Shown here: positions 52,486-61,895 of the stretch, piece after piece
Layout: each line of letters starts with the position of its first letter
Numbering within the stretch: position 1 is the stretch's first letter
From: Yoonia sp.
Lineage (GTDB): Bacteria; Pseudomonadota; Alphaproteobacteria; Rhodobacterales; Rhodobacteraceae
Direction: 5' to 3'
NCBI RefSeq assembly: GCF_017854565.1
Contig: NZ_JAFMHJ010000003.1
Span: 1 to 64,000 of the forward strand
DNA length: 64,000 nucleotides
Notes under the pieces: model-generated
Told to the model about the DNA's origin: nothing
What the model saw: the letters and a program-made list of their open reading frames with translations, nothing else
The model's database searches: none
Program-made: the position numbers and the translations under genes

Positions 52486-53907
52486 ATGTCCGCTGATCCC
52501 TTTCGCCCGTTTGAAACCAATCTTGATCGCGATACCGCGCTGTCTTTGCTGCGCGACGCGACCCAGGGTGCCGATGACGGGGAACTTTTTCTGGAACGGC
52601 GCAAATCAGAAACGCTCACCTTTGATGACGGCCACATCAAGACCGCCAGTTTCAACGCCGCCGAAGGCTTCGGCCTGCGTGCGGTCCGCGGTGAGACCGC
52701 TGGCTATGCCCATTCCACGACCATCGACGAACATGCGCTGCGCCGTGCCGTGGCCACAACCCGGCTTGCCGTGGGCGCCGGTGGCGGCACCATGGCGGAT
52801 GGCCCGGCCGGCACGAACCGCAAACTTTACAGCGACGCCGACCCGATGCTGCAGGCCACATTCCCCGCAAAAATCGACATCCTGCGCGAGATTGACGCAT
52901 ACGCACGCGGTCTTGATCCACGCGTCGTCCAGGTCACGGCGACCCTGTCCGCATCGCATCAGGAGGTGCTGATCCTGCGCCCCGAAGGCACGCTGGTCAC
53001 CGACATCCGCCCAATGACCCGCCTGAACATCGGTGTGATCGTCGAAGACAACGGCAAACGCGAAAGCGGCATGGACGGTGGCGGTGGTCGCGCGGGCCTG
53101 ATCGGCCTGATCGGCCGCGACAGTTGGGAAAGCGTCGCCCGCGAGGCGCTGCGCATCGCGCTCGTCAACCTTGACGCCGAACCGGCACCGGCGGGCGTGA
53201 TGGACGTCGTCCTCGGCCCCGGCTGGCCCGGCATCTTGCTGCACGAAGCCATCGGTCACGGGCTCGAAGGTGACTTTAACCGCAAAGGGTCCAGCGCCTT
53301 TGCCGGACTGATGGGCCAGCAGATCGCCGCCAAAGGCGTGACCGTTCTGGACGACGGCACCATCCCCGACCGGCGCGGGTCCATCACCGTCGATGACGAA
53401 GGTACGCCCAGCGCCAAGAACGTATTGATCGAAGATGGCGTGCTGGTCGGCTACATGCAGGACCGCCAAAGCGCGCGGCTGATGGGCGTGGCCCCCACCG
53501 GCAACGGACGCCGCGAAAGCTATGCCCACACGCCGATGCCCCGCATGACCAACACCTATATGCTGGCGGGCGATGCGACCCCCGAAAGCCTTGTCGCGGA
53601 TCTCAAGGATGGGATCTACGCGGTCGGGTTCGGCGGCGGACAGGTTGACATCACCAACGGTAAATTCGTGTTTTCCTGCACCGAGGCGTACCGCGTCAAA
53701 AACGGCATCGTCGGCGCGCCGGTCAAAGGGGCGACCCTGATTGGCGATGGTGCCACCGCCCTGAAACAAATCCGCGGCATCGGCAATGACATGCAACTCG
53801 ATCCGGGGATGGGCAACTGCGGCAAGGCGGGGCAATGGGTGCCCGTCGGCGTCGGCCAACCCAGCCTGCTGATCGGCAGCCTGACCGTGGGTGGTGCGGC
53901 GGCCTGA
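52486..53907 (+). CDS. tldD: TldD family metalloprotease subunit
   Basis: The zinc motif HEAIGHGLEGD lies at residues 253-263, and the family's strand-rich flanks are present (SAFAGLMGQQIAAKGVTVLD, MPRMTNTYMLAGD). TldD with TldE/PmbA degrades unfolded peptides and matures some modified peptides. It has AAAGGAAAAACCTC before ATG 52486. A tldE partner is not nearby. Confidence 0.96.
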   Translation: MSADPFRPFETNLDRDTALSLLRDATQGADDGELFLERRKSETLTFDDGHIKTASFNAAEGFGLRAVRGETAGYAHSTTIDEHALRRAVATTRLAVGAGGGTMADGPAGTNRKLYSDADPMLQATFPAKIDILREIDAYARGLDPRVVQVTATLSASHQEVLILRPEGTLVTDIRPMTRLNIGVIVEDNGKRESGMDGGGGRAGLIGLIGRDSWESVAREALRIALVNLDAEPAPAGVMDVVLGPGWPGILLHEAIGHGLEGDFNRKGSSAFAGLMGQQIAAKGVTVLDDGTIPDRRGSITVDDEGTPSAKNVLIEDGVLVGYMQDRQSARLMGVAPTGNGRRESYAHTPMPRMTNTYMLAGDATPESLVADLKDGIYAVGFGGGQVDITNGKFVFSCTEAYRVKNGIVGAPVKGATLIGDGATALKQIRGIGNDMQLDPGMGNCGKAGQWVPVGVGQPSLLIGSLTVGGAAA

Positions 53908-54165
53908 CCCGCGCACACCCCGCCAAACCCGATTCGGATGCGATTTCCGCCAAAACACCGTGCGCCGGCTTCACCGGGGCATGGTGCCGTCGGTGTACGT
54001 ACGCGACCTGCACAGGTTCCTTACGCACAATTTCTATAAAATAGTCATTAAATTCAGCGCATTAACCCTGTTATCCGCGTTTTTGGCGGCACCATATGGC
54101 TTGTATTCACACCTCATTAACTCTGCCGCTCTAATCCTGATGGGGCAATATGGCGGAGCATCGGG

Positions 54166-55299
54166 ATGGTCGGCAAACATCTATCTTCCACTCACCCCCC
54201 CCTCCTACCCACCACGGAAGAGGATACGGTCAACCGTCTCCGCCTATTGCGTTCCCGCCGGGTTGGCATCGCGACGTATCGCCGCCTGCTGGACGAATAC
54301 GGCAGCGCCGACAAAGCCTTGAACGCACTGCCGGAAATCGCGAAATCTGCCGGTGCGTCCGATTATCAAACCTGCCCGATCGGCGTTGTCATGGCCGAAC
54401 TGAAGGCAGGCCGCGCCGCCGGTGCGCGCCTGATCATTCAGGGTGGCGCCGACTATCCCGAGACCCTGTGCGAAATCCCCGACGCCCCGCCGATGCTGTG
54501 GTGTCTGGGCCAGACCAGCCTGCTGTCGCGCCCCATGATCGCGCTTGTCGGTGCGCGCAATGCGTCCTCGCTCGGCACCCGCATGGCAAAACGGTTAGCC
54601 CAAGAGCTGACAGAAGCAGGGTACATCGTCGTATCCGGCCTTGCCCGCGGGATCGACACCGCCGCGCACCACGGCGCGCTGGATGGCGGCACCATCGCCG
54701 TGCAGGCCGGTGGCGTCGACGTCATCTACCCTGTCGAAAACACGCAACTCGCTCATGACATTGGGAAAAAAGGGCTGCGGCTGTCGGAAATGCCGATGGG
54801 GTTGCAGCCGCAAGCGCGGCATTTTCCGGCGCGCAATCGGATCATTAGCGGGCTGTCGCGGGCCGTTGTCGTCGTCGAAGCCGCCGCGAAATCCGGCAGC
54901 CTGATCACCGCACGCAATGCACTTGACCAGGCGCGCGATGTGCTTGCCGTGCCCGGCCACCCGTTCGATGCGCGCGCGTCCGGCTGCAACATGCTGATCC
55001 GCGATGGGGCACAGTTGGTCCGCAACGCCGCCGACATCATCGAGGCGCTGAGTGCCACCGCCGCCCACACACCCGAACTTCCCCTGCCCGCGCCGGAACC
55101 CGCCAAACGATCACTGCGGACCACGGTGGCACTGCACGACCTCATTCTGTCGCGTCTGGGTCCGGCGCCTGTCGCCGAAGACCAGCTGATCCGCGACATC
55201 GCCGCCCCCATGACCATGGTCGCACCGATTCTCGTCGATCTGGAACTTGACGGCAAAATCATCCGGCAGGCAGGCGGGCTTTTGTCCCGCGTCGTGTGA
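54166..55299 (+). CDS. dprA: DNA processing protein A (natural-transformation single-strand binding mediator)
   Basis: The Rossmann-like core has IALVGARNASSLGTRMAKRL, VVSGLARGIDTAAHHGAL, GGVDVIYPVENTQLA and ARNRIISGLSRAVVVVEAAA, the defining blocks of DprA. It loads RecA onto incoming single strands and in Rhodobacter is needed for gene-transfer-agent uptake. The C-terminal winged-helix (about 310-377) is complete. The exact start is uncertain (ATG 54166, or GTG near 54229). topA follows 106 bases later. Confidence 0.95.
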   Translation: MVGKHLSSTHPPLLPTTEEDTVNRLRLLRSRRVGIATYRRLLDEYGSADKALNALPEIAKSAGASDYQTCPIGVVMAELKAGRAAGARLIIQGGADYPETLCEIPDAPPMLWCLGQTSLLSRPMIALVGARNASSLGTRMAKRLAQELTEAGYIVVSGLARGIDTAAHHGALDGGTIAVQAGGVDVIYPVENTQLAHDIGKKGLRLSEMPMGLQPQARHFPARNRIISGLSRAVVVVEAAAKSGSLITARNALDQARDVLAVPGHPFDARASGCNMLIRDGAQLVRNAADIIEALSATAAHTPELPLPAPEPAKRSLRTTVALHDLILSRLGPAPVAEDQLIRDIAAPMTMVAPILVDLELDGKIIRQAGGLLSRVV

Positions 55300-55405
55300 C
55301 CCAGAGCGCACAAAATCCCAAAGGGTTTTCGCTGCATTGACATTCCACCTACAGACGCCACATCTAGCCGCACCATATTGCTCGCTGGATTAAGTTAGGA
55401 TTCCT

Positions 55406-58018
55406 ATGCCCGTTGTCGTCGTCGAATCCCCCGCCAAGGCCAAGAAAATAAACGAATATCTCGGCAAGGGTTACGTCGTTCTGGCCTCTTATGGGCATGT
55501 CCGCGACCTGCCGCCCAAGGACGGATCGGTCTTGCCGGACGAAGATTTCGACATGAAATGGGAAATCGCGAGCGACAGCAAAAAGCATATCAAAGCCATC
55601 GTTGACGCGCTCAAAGACGACAATGAACTGATCCTCGCAACCGACCCCGACCGCGAAGGCGAGGCGATCAGCTGGCATCTGACCGAGGCATTGACCGCCC
55701 GCAAAGCGATCAAAAAAGACACGCCGGTCAGCCGTGTCGTGTTCAACGCGATCACCAAGAATGCGATCCTCGAGGCGATGAAACACCCCCGTCAGGTCGA
55801 TGCGCCCCTGGTCGAGGCATATCTGGCCCGCCGCGCGCTGGACTATCTGGTCGGCTTCAACCTGTCCCCCGTCTTGTGGCGCAAACTGCCCGGTGCGAAA
55901 TCGGCTGGCCGCGTCCAATCCGTGACCCTGCGCATCATCGTCGAGCGCGAAATGGAAATCGAAGCCTTCCGCAATCAGGAATATTGGACCGTCAAGGCGC
56001 TGCTGCAATCCCCGCGCGGCCAGACCTACGAGGCGCGTTTGACGACACTGGCTGGCAAGAAGCTTGATAAATTCGACCTTGCCAATACCACACAGGCCGA
56101 AATGGCCGCGCAGGCCATCAATTCGCGCGATCTGGTCGTCACATCGGTCGAGGCAAAGCCCGCGACCCGCAACCCCTCACCACCCTTCATGACCTCGACC
56201 CTGCAGCAAGAGGCCAGCCGCAAATTCGGCATGGGTGCCAAGCAAACCATGAGCGTGGCGCAGCGCCTCTACGAGGCGGGCCTGATCACTTACATGCGGA
56301 CCGACGGCATCGACATGGCCCCGGAGGCTGTGATCGGCGCCCGTGATGCAATCAAGGCGAAATTCGGCGCAAACTACCTGCCCGACACCCCGCGCATCTA
56401 TAAGAACAAGGCCAAGAACGCTCAGGAGGCCCACGAATGTATCCGGCCAACGGATATGATGGTGGCCGCCGACCAAGCCGACATCAAAGACAGCGACCAG
56501 CGCAAACTGTACGATCTGATCTACAAACGCACCCTTGCCAGTCAGATGGCAGCGGCGCGTCTGGAACGCACAGCCGTGGATGTGGCCAGCCGCGATGGAC
56601 AGGTGGTGCTGCGGGCCAACGGGCAGGTCATGCTGTTTGACGGTTTCATTGCGATCTACGAAGAAGGCAAAGACGACAGCGTTGTCGATGATGATGACAA
56701 GCGCCTGCCGCAGCTCGCCGAAGGCGAAAAAGCCGACAAGAAATCCGTCGAGCCCGAACAACATTTCACCCAGCCTCCGCCCCGCTACACCGAGGCCACG
56801 CTGGTCAAACGTATGGAAGAGCTTGGGATTGGCCGCCCTTCGACCTATGCGTCGATCGTGACGACGATACAGGACCGCGGCTATGTCGAAAAAGACAAGA
56901 ACCGCCTTATTCCCCAAGACAAAGGGCGTTTGGTTACGGCATTCCTGACAAACTATTTCCGCAAATATATCGGCTATGATTTCACGGCGGATCTGGAAAA
57001 CCAGCTGGACGAAGTCAGCGCGGGCAACGCCGACTATAAAAAAGTGCTGGAACGGTTCTGGCGTGATTTTTCGGCGGCCATCGCCGAAACCGCCGATCTG
57101 CGCATCACCGAAGTGCTGGAAAAGATCAACGAGGTACTTGAACCACATCTGTTCCCACCGACCGAAGACGGCAGCGATCCGCGCCTTTGCCCCAACTGCG
57201 GCGCCGGACGTCTGTCAATGCGCACGGCCCGGTCTGGTGGCGCATTTATCGGTTGCTCGAACTATCCCGAATGTCGCTATACCCGCCCCTTTGGCCCACC
57301 GAACCACGAGGCAGAGGCGTCGGCGATCCCCCCCGAAGGCAAGCTGCTGGGAACCGATGCAGATGATGAAATCCGTGTGTTCAAAGGCCGTTTTGGTCCC
57401 TACGTCCAGCGCGGCGCACTGACGGAAGACAACAAGAAGCCCCCGCGCCAGTCGATCCCAAAAGAATGGGAACCAGAAGAACTGGATCTGGAACACGCCT
57501 TGATGTTGCTATCGCTGCCGCGCGAAATCGGCCCACATCCCGAAGACGGTGTGATGGTCTGGGCCAACATCGGGCGCTATGGCCCCTATATCAAACACGC
57601 GCCCAGCACATCGGACCGTGGCGGCACCAATGCCAATCTTGACGGCATTGACGAGGTGTTCACCGTCGGGATGAACCGCGCCGTGCAGTTGTTGGCCGAA
57701 AAGGTCGCGTCACGCGGTGCGCGCGGCAAGGCGGCGGCACCGATCCACGAATTGGGCGAACACCCGGAGGCGGGCGGGCCCGTCAATATTTACGACGGCA
57801 AATATGGCCCCTACGTGAAGTGGGAAAAGATCAACGCGACCATCCCCGAAGACATCGCGCCTGCCGACCTGACCTTGGCGCAGGCGGTACATCTGATTGA
57901 TGAACGCGCTGAAAAGGCTGGAAAAAAGAAACCTGCGGCCAAGAAAAAGCCTGCGGTCAAAAAGAAGCCCGCAGCAAAGAAGGCGCCGGCTGCCAAGAAA
58001 GCCGTTGCAAAAAAGTAG
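55406..58018 (+). CDS. topA: DNA topoisomerase I
   Basis: VVVESPAKAKKINEYLG is the Toprim start; the catalytic Tyr296 is in ITYMRTDG, and RVQSVTLRIIVERE and GRPSTYASIVTTIQ are conserved. One four-Cys zinc finger (CPNCGAGRLSMRTARSGG ... CSNYPEC) is followed by Topo C-terminal repeats. The last 40 residues are Lys-Ala-Pro repeats, a histone-H1-like tail common in alphaproteobacterial TopA. It relaxes negative supercoils. Confidence 0.98.
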   Translation: MPVVVVESPAKAKKINEYLGKGYVVLASYGHVRDLPPKDGSVLPDEDFDMKWEIASDSKKHIKAIVDALKDDNELILATDPDREGEAISWHLTEALTARKAIKKDTPVSRVVFNAITKNAILEAMKHPRQVDAPLVEAYLARRALDYLVGFNLSPVLWRKLPGAKSAGRVQSVTLRIIVEREMEIEAFRNQEYWTVKALLQSPRGQTYEARLTTLAGKKLDKFDLANTTQAEMAAQAINSRDLVVTSVEAKPATRNPSPPFMTSTLQQEASRKFGMGAKQTMSVAQRLYEAGLITYMRTDGIDMAPEAVIGARDAIKAKFGANYLPDTPRIYKNKAKNAQEAHECIRPTDMMVAADQADIKDSDQRKLYDLIYKRTLASQMAAARLERTAVDVASRDGQVVLRANGQVMLFDGFIAIYEEGKDDSVVDDDDKRLPQLAEGEKADKKSVEPEQHFTQPPPRYTEATLVKRMEELGIGRPSTYASIVTTIQDRGYVEKDKNRLIPQDKGRLVTAFLTNYFRKYIGYDFTADLENQLDEVSAGNADYKKVLERFWRDFSAAIAETADLRITEVLEKINEVLEPHLFPPTEDGSDPRLCPNCGAGRLSMRTARSGGAFIGCSNYPECRYTRPFGPPNHEAEASAIPPEGKLLGTDADDEIRVFKGRFGPYVQRGALTEDNKKPPRQSIPKEWEPEELDLEHALMLLSLPREIGPHPEDGVMVWANIGRYGPYIKHAPSTSDRGGTNANLDGIDEVFTVGMNRAVQLLAEKVASRGARGKAAAPIHELGEHPEAGGPVNIYDGKYGPYVKWEKINATIPEDIAPADLTLAQAVHLIDERAEKAGKKKPAAKKKPAVKKKPAAKKAPAAKKAVAKK

Positions 58019-58125
58019 GATAGCGTGGGGCAGACGCCCGACCGCATTGCCGCACGCCGCATGAATTGACTTTCCCCACGGGGGCGGTCAGTTTCTGCCA
58101 AATAGTCACACCGGGGATTCCGTCA

Positions 58126-58824
58126 ATGAAGAAAATTTATGGGTCAGCTGCTGACGCGCTTGATGGCTTGCTGCACGACGGGATGTTCATCGCCGCCGGT
58201 GGATTTGGCCTGTGCGGCATCCCCGAACTTCTGCTTTCCGCGATCCGCGATGCGGGCACCAAGGACCTGACCTTTGCGTCGAACAACGCGGGCGTCGATG
58301 ATTTTGGCATCGGCATCCTGCTGCAAACCCGGCAGGTCAAAAAGATGATCAGCTCTTACGTGGGCGAAAACGCCGAATTCATGCGCCAATATCTGTCAGG
58401 TGAACTCGAACTGGAATTCAACCCCCAAGGGACGCTGGCCGAACGGATGCGCGCCGGCGGCTCCGGTATCCCCGGATTTTATACCAAAACAGGCGTCGGC
58501 ACCGTGATCGCCGATGGCAAGGAACACAAAGATTTCAACGGCCAGACCTATATCTTGGAAGAAGGCATCGTTGCCGATCTGGCCATCGTAAAGGCATGGA
58601 AAGCGGACGCGACCGGCAATCTTGTTTTCCGCAAGACCGCCCGCAACTTTAACCCGCCCGCCGCCATGTGCGGCAAGATTTGTGTGGTTGAGGTCGAGGA
58701 AATCGTGCCGACAGGCAGCCTTGACCCCGACTGCATCCACCTGCCCGGCATTTACGTGCACCGCATCATTCAAGGCGACCACGAGAAGCGGATCGAACAA
58801 CGCACCACCCGGCCCGCTGCATAA
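58126..58824 (+). CDS. scoA: 3-oxoacid CoA-transferase subunit A
   Basis: GMFIAAGGFGLCGIPELLLS, the GGFGLCG CoA-binding loop, ELEFNPQGTLAERMRAGG, and GIPGFYTKTGVGT match the A subunit of succinyl-CoA:3-ketoacid transferase. It activates acetoacetate with succinyl-CoA. The frame is complete from ATG 58126. The B subunit gene is 267 bases downstream, separated by an 83-residue ORF. Confidence 0.95.
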   Translation: MKKIYGSAADALDGLLHDGMFIAAGGFGLCGIPELLLSAIRDAGTKDLTFASNNAGVDDFGIGILLQTRQVKKMISSYVGENAEFMRQYLSGELELEFNPQGTLAERMRAGGSGIPGFYTKTGVGTVIADGKEHKDFNGQTYILEEGIVADLAIVKAWKADATGNLVFRKTARNFNPPAAMCGKICVVEVEEIVPTGSLDPDCIHLPGIYVHRIIQGDHEKRIEQRTTRPAA

Positions 58825-58835
58825 GGACAGGTGAA

Positions 58836-59087
58836 ATGACCGCACCACGCAAAGACCCGGCTGCTGCCGAACGCCGGAAAATGGTCGCTCAGAATTTCCA
58901 GCACTGGGTCGGCCGCGCCCGCGAGTTGGTGCATGCCAATTTTGGTGGCAACGAGGCAGAGCTGCAACACCTGACGCTTCAGGCCGCCCACAGCCTGATG
59001 CTGGAACATCGGCTGGGCGAAATCGAAGCGAATATGGCCGATATCAAATCACTACTGACCAGCCCGGCGCGTCCGGCGGAGGAATAA
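58836..59087 (+). CDS. Unknown small protein between the CoA-transferase genes, 83 aa
   Basis: The sequence AERRKMVAQNFQHWVGRARE, then ELVHANFGGNEAELQHLTLQ and AAHSLMLEHRLGEIEANMAD, is mainly helical and may form a small bundle. No family is recognised. It starts 11 bases after scoA with AAGGACAGGTG as ribosome site and ends 3 bases before scoB, whose own ribosome site (GGAGGAATAA) overlaps this gene's stop. Confidence 0.75.
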   Translation: MTAPRKDPAAAERRKMVAQNFQHWVGRARELVHANFGGNEAELQHLTLQAAHSLMLEHRLGEIEANMADIKSLLTSPARPAEE

Positions 59088-59090
59088 ACC

Positions 59091-59717
59091 ATGGCTTGGG
59101 ACCGCAATCAAATGGCCGCACGGGCCGCACAGGAACTGCAAGACGGCTGGTATGTGAACTTGGGCATCGGTATCCCGACGCTGGTGTCCAACTACATCCC
59201 CGACGGGATCGAGGTGACCTTGCAGTCCGAAAACGGCATGCTCGGCATGGGCCCTTTCCCGGTCGAGGGCACCGAAGACGCCGACCTGATCAACGCAGGC
59301 AAGCAGACGATCACCGAACTGCCGCAGACCGCGTATTTCGACAGTGCGCAAAGCTTTGGCATGATCCGCGGCGGCAAAATCGCCATGGCAATCCTTGGCG
59401 CTATGGAGGTCGCCGAAAACGGCGATCTGGCGAATTGGATGATCCCCGGCAAACTGGTCAAAGGGATGGGCGGCGCGATGGATCTTGTCGCTGGCGTGGG
59501 CCGTGTTGTCGTGGTCATGGACCACACCAGTAAACATGGCGAAAGCAAGGTGCTCAAATCCTGCACCCTGCCGCTCACCGGTCAAAATGTCGTCGACCGC
59601 ATCATCACGAACCTTGGCGTTTTTGACGTGGTCGAAGGCGGCTTGAAAATCGTCGAGACAGCGGATGGCGTCACCGAAGACGAACTGCGCGCCGCAACCT
59701 TGGCAACGATTGTCTGA
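59091..59717 (+). CDS. scoB: 3-oxoacid CoA-transferase subunit B
   Basis: [20 protein letters not shown] and the catalytic-Glu motif [14 protein letters not shown] identify the B subunit. [20 protein letters not shown] and the end [16 protein letters not shown] are normal. With ScoA it transfers CoA between succinate and acetoacetate, used in ketone-body or polyhydroxybutyrate breakdown. Confidence 0.96.
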   Translation: MAWDRNQMAARAAQELQDGWYVNLGIGIPTLVSNYIPDGIEVTLQSENGMLGMGPFPVEGTEDADLINAGKQTITELPQTAYFDSAQSFGMIRGGKIAMAILGAMEVAENGDLANWMIPGKLVKGMGGAMDLVAGVGRVVVVMDHTSKHGESKVLKSCTLPLTGQNVVDRIITNLGVFDVVEGGLKIVETADGVTEDELRAATLATIV

Positions 59718-59729
59718 TTTCACGGCGTG

Positions 59730-59748
59730 GGCGGCAGGCCCTGCCGCC
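59730..59748. terminator. Short hairpin between convergent scoB and the transglycosylase gene
   Basis: GGCGGCAG and CTGCCGCC form a perfect 8-bp stem with loop GCC between two convergent stops. The right arm touches the minus-strand stop codon. There is no T-run, so this is a possible bidirectional, weak terminator. Confidence 0.5.
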
Positions 59749-60587
59749 TAAATACCGTTGACGTTGAAAACACAGCCATCGGTCATCAGTTGCGGCTGCG
59801 TCTGACACAGACCCTTTGCCACCTGCCAGGCCGCCAATACCTTTGGCACATAGGCCCGTGTTTCGGCAAAGGGCGGCACACCTTCATGGCGGCGGACATT
59901 CCCTTCGCCAGCGTTATAGCCTGCCAATGCCAGAATCGGGTCATTGTCGAAATGGTTCAGCAGCCAGGCCAAATACGCCACGCCACCTTTTATATTCTCA
60001 CCCGAATTCATACTGTCGCTCACGCCAAACCGGCTGGCTGTCGCGGGCATCAACTGCATCAGCCCCTGGGCCCCTGCGGTGCTGACCGCGTCGATCCGCC
60101 CGGCGCTTTCCACCGCGATCACCGCAAGGACAAGCGCCGGTGACACATTCGTACCGACTGTCTCACGCAGAATGTCCTGCCCGTGCGCCGACGCAAGATC
60201 TTGCAGGCTTTGCAAACGAGGTGCGGGCACCGCTTTGCCCGGAGGCGGATTATTGATCCGGTTAATCGCAATCTCAAACCGTCCGGCGCGTGTGTCTGCC
60301 AGTCTTGGCGACACGGTCTGCCAGAACCACTCAAGCCCGGACAGCGCCGGTGCTGCGATATCCGCCGGGTTCGGTGCTATCGGCGTCGGTGCGGGATCGG
60401 CATAGACCGGCCCCCGCCGCGGCGCGTTGGGATCAATCTGTACCGTGATGCGGCTACCGGCATTACCGGCGGGCACTGCTACCCGTTTAAACGAAAAATC
60501 CGGCTGCAACCGCACCACCTCGGCGGCGACCGGACCGACGCCCAGCAACAGCGCCAAAGCAGCCAAGGTGATGATCTGACGATTCAT
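59748..60587 (-). CDS. Lytic transglycosylase (SLT domain), 279 aa
   Basis: A signal peptide (MNRQIITLAALALLLGVGPV AAE) precedes a proline-rich linker and an SLT goose-lysozyme-like domain. The catalytic Glu is in VIAVESAGRIDAVSTAGAQG, followed by LMQLMPATASRFGV and ALAGYNAGEGNVRR. It cleaves peptidoglycan in the periplasm. Position just before the Flp pilus locus suggests a possible role in passing the wall, but this is only context. Confidence 0.9.
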   Translation of the reverse strand: MNRQIITLAALALLLGVGPVAAEVVRLQPDFSFKRVAVPAGNAGSRITVQIDPNAPRRGPVYADPAPTPIAPNPADIAAPALSGLEWFWQTVSPRLADTRAGRFEIAINRINNPPPGKAVPAPRLQSLQDLASAHGQDILRETVGTNVSPALVLAVIAVESAGRIDAVSTAGAQGLMQLMPATASRFGVSDSMNSGENIKGGVAYLAWLLNHFDNDPILALAGYNAGEGNVRRHEGVPPFAETRAYVPKVLAAWQVAKGLCQTQPQLMTDGCVFNVNGI

Positions 60588-60940
60588 TTTCTGTCCTGCC
60601 TGCCGTGTCTTGTTGAACGGACCATGGCAGAAAACCGCCAAAAGGCCACGAAAACCCAAACAATTGGGGCAATTTCACGTCATTGCAGGCTTTTGCGCAA
60701 CGCTATGATGAAGTTTCGAAAAACTGATACGTTAATTTTTCACTAAATATCAAAAGCTTAATTCTGTTTATCGAAAAAAAATGCGGCTATCGGAAAAAAT
60801 ATGGACCGCGTCAAACTCCCGCCCCATTCAAAGGGCTATATAAGGGCATCCAAGATGGGGGACGGGCCGCAGACGAAGCGGTGCCAACCATCCGGCGAGG
60901 TAGAGAATGAACACCAGCAATACCCTGAGGAGGGACTACT
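60588..60940. other. AT-rich promoter region before the Flp pilin genes
   Basis: No gene is seen. The 353 bases are unusually AT-rich between 60715 and 60800 for this genome, with A-tracts at 60774-60781. This fits promoter and upstream regulatory DNA for the divergent transglycosylase and pilin units. A TATAA block (60838-60843) is about 100 bases before the pilin ATG. Confidence 0.5.
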
Positions 60941-61120
60941 ATGCTTAACTTTATCAAGAATTTCCGCAACGACGAAGACGGCGCAGTAACAGTTGACTTC
61001 GTTGTTCTGACTGCAGCAATCGTTCTGCTCGGCCTGCTGGTCGGTACAGCTGTCAAAACCGGTGCAACAACACTGGCCGCTGACATCAAGGCAGACATCG
61101 AAGCACAAGTTACACCATAA
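60941..61120 (+). CDS. Flp-type pilin 1, 59 aa
   Basis: The product begins MLNFIKNFRNDEDGAVTVDF and has one hydrophobic helix, VVLTAAIVLLGLLVGTAVKT. This is the type IVb Flp prepilin layout: short basic leader, then a Gly, then the hydrophobic spine after a TadV/CpaA cleavage site. GAGGAGGGACT precedes the ATG. It was too short for usual gene finders to rank but is clear by motif. A hairpin lies between it and pilin 2. Confidence 0.88.
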   Translation: MLNFIKNFRNDEDGAVTVDFVVLTAAIVLLGLLVGTAVKTGATTLAADIKADIEAQVTP

Positions 61121-61152
61121 GTCGCGCATCGACTTATGAGTTGAGAATAAAT

Positions 61153-61181
61153 GGCGTCACCCATCCGGGTGGCGCCGTTTT
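61153..61181 (+). terminator. Terminator or attenuator after pilin 1
   Basis: GGCGTCACCC and GGGTGGCGCC form a 10-bp stem with one G-U pair, loop ATCC, and a GTTTTCATT tract behind. It lies 32 bases after the pilin 1 stop and would let pilin 1 be made in excess over downstream genes. Confidence 0.75.
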
Positions 61182-61355
61182 CATTAAGGATGCAGACATC
61201 CGGGCCAATAGTACATTTAAAGTTGTAGCATTGTCGAAATTTTGCCCCAATGCGCGCATAGCATTCGGCGACATCACGGGGGCTACGCCGATACAGTCGT
61301 ATTGATAGCCACCAAAAAGCGAAACCTAAAGGCAGACCCTTAGGAGGGGTGAGAA

Positions 61356-61535
61356 ATGCAGAAATTATTGCTGAACTTCCACAAGGATGAATCAGGCGCT
61401 GTGACGGTTGACTTCGTCATCCTGACAGCGGCCCTGGTGCTTTTGGGCTTTCTGATCATGGCTCTCGTCGGTGGCGCGGCACAAAATAATGCCGACTGGC
61501 TCAAAACGACCATGGAAAACCAAGCTACCCCCTAA
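61356..61535 (+). CDS. Flp-type pilin 2, 59 aa
   Basis: MQKLLLNFHKDESGAVTVDF and VILTAALVLLGFLIMALVGG repeat the architecture and exact length of pilin 1, but the C-terminal 18 residues differ (NADWLKTTMENQATP). TAGGAGGGGTG precedes the ATG at 61356. Tandem copies point to a duplication, one perhaps the major and one a minor pilin. Confidence 0.87.
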   Translation: MQKLLLNFHKDESGAVTVDFVILTAALVLLGFLIMALVGGAAQNNADWLKTTMENQATP

Positions 61536-61895
61536 CGTCGTCGTTCGTGACATCATGTCGGCCTGCGTCATCACGTGGCGCGGGCTTTTTGCGTTTAATT
61601 GTGACCTACAGCGCACAAAGCCCAAAAAACCGGCGCGGCGCGGCGTCGGCGCGGCTTTGCAACTTGACATCCAAGCCCGGCAGGTACTGTGGTACAAACG
61701 TACGATTGGCGGCGACCCCGCCCATCAACTGGGTCAATCCGGCATACACGACGTACGTGCTTTAAGTAGTTATTGCGGAAGTGGTGTTAGGTGCAGAACG
61801 CGGGTTCCATTGACCTTTAGGAATACGTACTAGCTTAAAAACGTGATCTGGGAATTTCAGTCGCGGGTCCGAAAAGACGAAAAGAGGTTACGATA
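61536..61895. other. Intergenic region between pilin 2 and cpaB
   Basis: The 360 bases hold no supportable gene. A 120-codon plus-strand frame across this stretch overlaps pilin 2 in another phase and has no ribosome site. The cpaB promoter should lie between 61740 and 61880. Confidence 0.4.

Noticed and set aside
53891-54322. A 143-codon frame between tldD and dprA with a hydrophobic segment.
   Set aside because: It overlaps the end of tldD and the start of dprA in other phases, and the hydrophobic part comes from AT-rich promoter-like DNA.
61471-61833. A 120-codon frame after pilin 2.
   Set aside because: It begins within pilin 2 in another phase, has no ribosome site and an incoherent composition.
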